DNA from: Acidiphilium rubrum
GTDB lineage: Bacteria > Pseudomonadota > Alphaproteobacteria > Acetobacterales > Acetobacteraceae
Direction of reading: 5' to 3'
Length of the DNA stretch: 64,000 nt
Assembly (NCBI RefSeq): GCF_900156265.1
Contig: NZ_FTNE01000002.1
Location: 205,302-269,301 of the forward strand
This document shows positions 60,877 through 64,000 of the stretch, piece after piece. The notes beneath the pieces were generated by a model, which saw only the letters and a list, made by a program, of their open reading frames with translations, did not search any database and was not told the DNA's origin. The translations under genes and the position numbers were made by a program. How positions within the stretch are numbered: the stretch's first letter is position 1; every line of letters starts with the position of its first letter.

Positions 60877-61455
60877 TCACTTACATCCCGTGTAAGCAGG
60901 CCCCTTCGACTGCACGAATTCATCCTGACCAGCGTTCCAAATCAACGGCGGCGTACAATACGTGCCCAGCACCGCCGCACCCGCCACCCGCATCACAATC
61001 CGCCGCGGCCAGTCACCCCGCCAATCCTCGAATGAAACCGACTTCGTCCCAGGCCCCTCGCCAAACAATCCTTCCTGAAGATGCCCAACAGCCCGATCAC
61101 CCGGCGTCAGAATAACCGGCAACGGAACCGGGTCGGCGTTCATCAGCGCCGTGCTGTCCTGCCCATCCCAAGGCTTACCATGATAAAAATAGAGACGGTG
61201 ATGTCGCGCCGCCGCATCCTGGCGCAACGCCACAATTTTCAAAACAACTCGCCCCCGCCCATCACGCACCCGGCACTCGGTCAAATACGGCCGATACGCC
61301 CCCGCATGAGCACCAAACCAAACCTCCGCTTTCGCGCTCACCCCCCCAGAAATCGCACCGCAATCGGCCAGCGCTAACTTAACCGGCGGAGACGCCACCG
61401 CCCAACCGCTCAGAGCAAGCCATGCAACACCGAACAAAACGATCCGCGAAATCAT
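60877..61455 (-). CDS. Secreted protein of unknown function, coupled to the upstream fragment
   Basis: A 192-residue protein with the signal peptide MISRIVLFGVAWLALSGWAVA. Four or more cysteines (LADCGAISG, YLTECRVRDG, GTYCTPPL, TGCK at the C-terminus) suggest disulfides. No family recognised. ATG 61455 overlaps the stop of the preceding gene as ATGA, which supports both the start and translational coupling. By position it could be the partner (for example inhibitor) of the hydrolase-like gene upstream; that is speculation. Confidence 0.6.
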   Translation of the reverse strand: MISRIVLFGVAWLALSGWAVASPPVKLALADCGAISGGVSAKAEVWFGAHAGAYRPYLTECRVRDGRGRVVLKIVALRQDAAARHHRLYFYHGKPWDGQDSTALMNADPVPLPVILTPGDRAVGHLQEGLFGEGPGTKSVSFEDWRGDWPRRIVMRVAGAAVLGTYCTPPLIWNAGQDEFVQSKGPAYTGCK

Positions 61456-61796
61456 GATTTTTTCTGCCACGCCCAGAAAGTAACATGCTTAAACACCTGC
61501 ACATTATCCCAAGGGTCAAACACCGTCTTGTCGCCATCGCTAACCGCACCAGGCCATGGCCCGAGCGATGTCGACATCGCCGGCGGAAACATCCCGTGCG
61601 ACGGCATCATCCTGCCATCCACTTTATATCCACCGCTCGGCCTCCAACGCCCCGGCAAAACAACAATAACATGGCCATGCCCGCCGGGTTCCGCCAAACC
61701 GCCTACCACCACCACGCCACGATCAGCCAGAGCCGAGGCCTCAGCGTAATCCCGGACTTTGCTCCATCGATTGGCCGGATTGGCAAGATATCCCAT
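61452..61796 (-). CDS. Probable 5'-truncated CHAP/NlpC-like peptidase domain protein
   Basis: A 114-residue frame. GVVVVGGLAEPGGHGHVIVV, then LPGRW, resembles the His half of CHAP/amidase-type cysteine peptidases (a 'GHGHV' strand after an AxQGxxV(V)xG segment), with FDPWDNVQVFKHVTFWAW at the end. The catalytic Cys region that should precede it is missing: REP block B begins 5 bp upstream of ATG 61796. I read it as the C-terminal part of a peptidoglycan-hydrolase-like protein whose front was lost at the REP junction. The family call is tentative. Confidence 0.45.
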   Translation of the reverse strand: MGYLANPANRWSKVRDYAEASALADRGVVVVGGLAEPGGHGHVIVVLPGRWRPSGGYKVDGRMMPSHGMFPPAMSTSLGPWPGAVSDGDKTVFDPWDNVQVFKHVTFWAWQKKS

Positions 61797-61800
61797 CAGC

Positions 61801-61942
61801 AAGCGTAGGATGGGCAGAGCCCTCGCGAAGCCCATCAACTTCGTGTGAACAAAGCTGAGTTGGCCCGCTGGCCAAAGCATGTTCGTGCTCGTCGTCGTAT
61901 CAGCTCACCAATCTTACGATTGGCATCCCTTGATGCCCATCA
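61801..61942 (+). repeat. REP block B (about 142 bp)
   Basis: GTAGGATGGGCAGAGCCCTC-GCGAAGCCCATCA, a perfect TTGGCC-CGCT-GGCCAA hairpin (about 61860-61875) and a third REP half with CATCCCTTGATGCCCATCA. It is a direct repeat of block A. It lies between the truncated peptidase gene and the O-methyltransferase stop. Confidence 0.85.
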
Positions 61943-61979
61943 CTCTTGTGTTCCCCCCCGCCCATCGCGCCCAACGCCA

Positions 61980-63047
61980 TCACCCAACCCGATCAACGCC
62001 CCGCGCCTCAAGCACCGCCATCCCCCCCGCATCCCCAATCCGCGTCACATCCCCAAACCCCGCCGCCGCCATCAGCGCATTGAACCCCGCCATCGTCCGC
62101 TCGCTACCCCCGAACAGCACAAGCATATTCAAATCATTGACATAGGTGCCGGCATCCCCCGCGCCGACCTCCGCCGCCAGCACCTCCTCGATCACGATCA
62201 ACCGCGCCCCCGGCGTCATCGCCGCCCGCACCGCCTTTAAAATCGCAATCGCCCCCGCATCCGGCCAATCGTGCAAAATCCACGACAGAACATAACTCGT
62301 CCCGCCCTGCGGCACGCGCTCCAGAAAACTACCCCCCTCGACCACGCACCGCGCCCGCAAATCCTCCGTATCGATACACTGCCCCGCCCCCGCCACCACA
62401 CTCGGCAGATCATACAACACGCCGCGCACGCCAGGGTTTCGCAGTAAAATCTCCCGCAGCAGCGCCCCCGCCCCACCGCCGACATCGACAACAACCTCCC
62501 CATCCGCAAACGAAAGCCCCGCCGCCAGCGCCGCATGCCGCCCCGCGAACCCGACGCTCATCAGCGACGAAAACACCCGATGATCCTCCGCATGCGCGTC
62601 CATATGCTCGAAAAACCCGCGCCCGTTCGCCACCGGAAAGCTCGCCGCCCCCGTCCGCACACAATGGCTCAACCCACCCCACGCCGCCCAGATCGAAGGC
62701 ATCGTCCAATACCGCATGAACCAGGCGAGCGAGCGCGCATCATCCCGCCGCAACAAGCGCGACGCCTCGGAATGCCCCACCATCCGCCCCGCATCGATCG
62801 TGAAAATACCCTGCGCCGCCAGCGCGCGCACCAGGCGGAACAAAACCCCCTCGTCACAGCCAAGCCGCGGCGCGAGCGCCCCGACCGGCGCCAGTTCATC
62901 AGCCCCCAGCGCATCCGCCAGCCCAACCTCACAAGCCGCCCCGACCATCTGCGCCAGGATCAACCCATCGACCGCGCCAAACAACAACCGCCGCGCATCC
63001 CCAATTGAATGCCCGGCCTCATCCGCACCGCCCGTCGCCTCGTCCAT
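61980..63047 (-). CDS. Class I SAM-dependent O-methyltransferase (plant-type/acetylserotonin family)
   Basis: A 355-residue two-domain enzyme. The N-terminal winged-helix dimerisation domain (LILAQMVGAACEVGLADALG, then RLVRALAAQGIF) precedes the Rossmann domain with VVDVGGGAGALLREIL (motif I), VLYDLPSVV and SWILHDWPD, the segment with the catalytic His. The family methylates hydroxyl groups of aromatic or polyketide natural products. There is no biosynthetic cluster around it, so the substrate is open. The last residues (RGVDRVG) fall in REP-flanking sequence. Confidence 0.88.
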   Translation of the reverse strand: MDEATGGADEAGHSIGDARRLLFGAVDGLILAQMVGAACEVGLADALGADELAPVGALAPRLGCDEGVLFRLVRALAAQGIFTIDAGRMVGHSEASRLLRRDDARSLAWFMRYWTMPSIWAAWGGLSHCVRTGAASFPVANGRGFFEHMDAHAEDHRVFSSLMSVGFAGRHAALAAGLSFADGEVVVDVGGGAGALLREILLRNPGVRGVLYDLPSVVAGAGQCIDTEDLRARCVVEGGSFLERVPQGGTSYVLSWILHDWPDAGAIAILKAVRAAMTPGARLIVIEEVLAAEVGAGDAGTYVNDLNMLVLFGGSERTMAGFNALMAAAGFGDVTRIGDAGGMAVLEARGVDRVG

Positions 63048-63178
63048 CGCCCTGCCCGCTCCCGTTCAATCGATACTCTCGAATAAACCAGCGACCGCAA
63101 AAGCAAAGCACAATCGAACAAATTATCTCAGCACAACAAACCATCGGCCGGTGGCATACCCACCGGCCGAGGCCAAAC

Positions 63179-63592
63179 TCAGCCCTGGTTGCCGCTATCG
63201 TAATGGAACTTCGGCATCGTCTTGAACGTCGATTCCGATGCACCCGGATAAACCACGCTGTAATCCGGCTGCTTGGCGGTCGAGTTCGGGTCGCTCTTCT
63301 GGAATTTCAGCTTGCTCAGCGGAAACGAAACCATCCGCCCATCCGCCGAAGCCACCACCGTCGTCGGTCCGCCGCTGTCGCTGACCAGAATGTTCTTCAA
63401 CGTCGCAAGATCCTTGCCTTTGTCGTTGTAAATCGTGGCGCCATCGAGCCCCGATGTCCGCAACATCCCGTGCGTCATCGTCAGCATGCCACCAAGCTTG
63501 TGGCTGCCAGTCCCGCTGTCGGCCATGGCAGCGCCATAGCTACCCAAAAGTACCGCGCCGGCCAGAATTCCGGTTTTGACAATCCTGTTCAT
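63179..63592 (-). CDS. Secreted PRC-barrel-like protein
   Basis: A 137-residue protein with the signal MNRIVKTGILAGAVLLGSYGAAMA. The mature part contains a PRC-barrel-like stretch: GATIYNDKGKDLATLKNILV, then VVASADGRMVSFPLSKLKF. PRC-barrel proteins in alphaproteobacteria are periplasmic or associated with photosynthetic and stress functions; the role here is unknown. It is separated from the O-methyltransferase start by 131 bp with no other feature. Confidence 0.65.
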   Translation of the reverse strand: MNRIVKTGILAGAVLLGSYGAAMADSGTGSHKLGGMLTMTHGMLRTSGLDGATIYNDKGKDLATLKNILVSDSGGPTTVVASADGRMVSFPLSKLKFQKSDPNSTAKQPDYSVVYPGASESTFKTMPKFHYDSGNQG

Positions 63593-63788
63593 TCTACTCT
63601 CCGTATAAAAACTGCGTTTTCCATAAAACCGTTGCTCTCACAGGCAACTGTTAGGAATACCGAGTTCGGAGTGCCACCCATCCATTACAACCACACAGTC
63701 CTGTCCCCGAAATTACAACGTCTCAACACCCAAACATCCAATCTCATATTCCCAATCCAACCACCCCGCCCCCGCAAGCGCAGCGCGT

Positions 63789-63868
63789 GCAGGATTTGCA
63801 TCCCCCGATACCCATCACCCCAGCCCCCAACCCCACAACGTCATTGCGAGCGCAGCGCGGCAATCCAG
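63789..63868 (+). repeat. REP remnants in the last intergenic region
   Basis: 63789-63817 is a degenerate GCAGGATTTGCATC-CCCC-GATACCCATCA copy of the GTAGGATGGG-type REP. 63839-63868 is CGTCATTGCGAGCGCAGCGC, then GGCAATCCAG, a REP type I recall as widespread in many bacteria. The rest of the 362-bp interval 63593-63954 is C-rich and without a gene. Confidence 0.7.
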
Positions 63869-63954
63869 CCCCGCCACACCCAACAACCTAAATTCTAACG
63901 CGCCGCCTAACAAAACCCTTTCTCACCCCCCACCCTCTATGTTTATCTCCCCCC

Positions 63955-64000
63955 ATGATCTCGAACGCGCCCTTCATGCCCGCCGACCCGTCCGAGCGCT
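63955..64000 (+). CDS. Start of an unidentified gene, cut by the window edge
   Basis: ATG 63955 opens a frame MISNAPFMPADPSER that runs off the end. There is no purine-rich ribosome binding site (the upstream sequence is CTCCCCCC), so the start is unsure. Too short to assign a family. Confidence 0.35.
   Translation, partial: MISNAPFMPADPSER

Overview
The window looks like chromosomal DNA of a GC-rich alphaproteobacterium, most probably an Acetobacteraceae-type acidophile (Acidiphilium/Acidocella-like). This rests on codon use, the r-protein/RNA polymerase gene order (rplKAJL-rpoBC ... rpsLG-tuf-S10-spc-secY-adk-alpha operon), and an intergenic AT-rich palindrome family that I associate with that family from memory. 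I see no rRNA or tRNA genes, CRISPR array, prophage or complete insertion sequence apart from one RAYT gene with its REPs.

Region 1 (0-12 kb): the end of a peroxiredoxin-like gene and a LysR regulator, rlmN behind an IalB-like secreted protein, an OmpA-type lipoprotein, an orphan EexN-type lipoprotein, a beta-hydroxyacid dehydrogenase and an OsmC protein. Next comes a tightly overlapped cytochrome c maturation operon, ccmC-D-E-F-G-H-I, ending in a DUF1674/SDHAF4 gene. ccmA and ccmB are not present.

Region 2 (11-28 kb): YciI and EVE proteins, an alpha/beta hydrolase and a translationally coupled envelope-like operon (methyltransferase, O-antigen-ligase-like protein, beta-propeller, fatty acid hydroxylase). 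Then follow a DUF1800-DUF1501 pair, a CopA copper ATPase with a CueR-type promoter coupled to a His-rich DUF4396 membrane protein, a MAPEG protein, an M3 oligoendopeptidase, an ABC exporter and a lipoprotein.

Region 3 (28-58 kb), all on the minus strand except one gene: the translation/transcription core. In transcription order it runs rplK, rplA, rplJ, rplL, rpoB, rpoC, [plus-strand GNAT gene], rpsL, rpsG, tuf, S10 operon, spc operon, secY, adk, then rpsM, rpsK, rpoA, rplQ. fusA is missing between rpsG and tuf, and secE-nusG are missing upstream of rplK. Sigma70-like promoters, intrinsic terminators and leader hairpins can be read at several unit boundaries.

Region 4 (58-64 kb): an accessory strip with an AT-rich secreted protein, a REP-associated tyrosine transposase (RAYT), its truncated second copy, several REPs, secreted hypothetical proteins (some apparently truncated or rebuilt at REP junctions), an O-methyltransferase and a PRC-barrel-like protein.

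The most unusual structural signal is a dispersed palindrome: a 33-38 bp AT-rich arm present 14 times. Eight arms form four 'arm-core-inverted arm' composites of about 116 bp, and two of those sit inside the rplA-rplJ-rplL part of the ribosomal operon.
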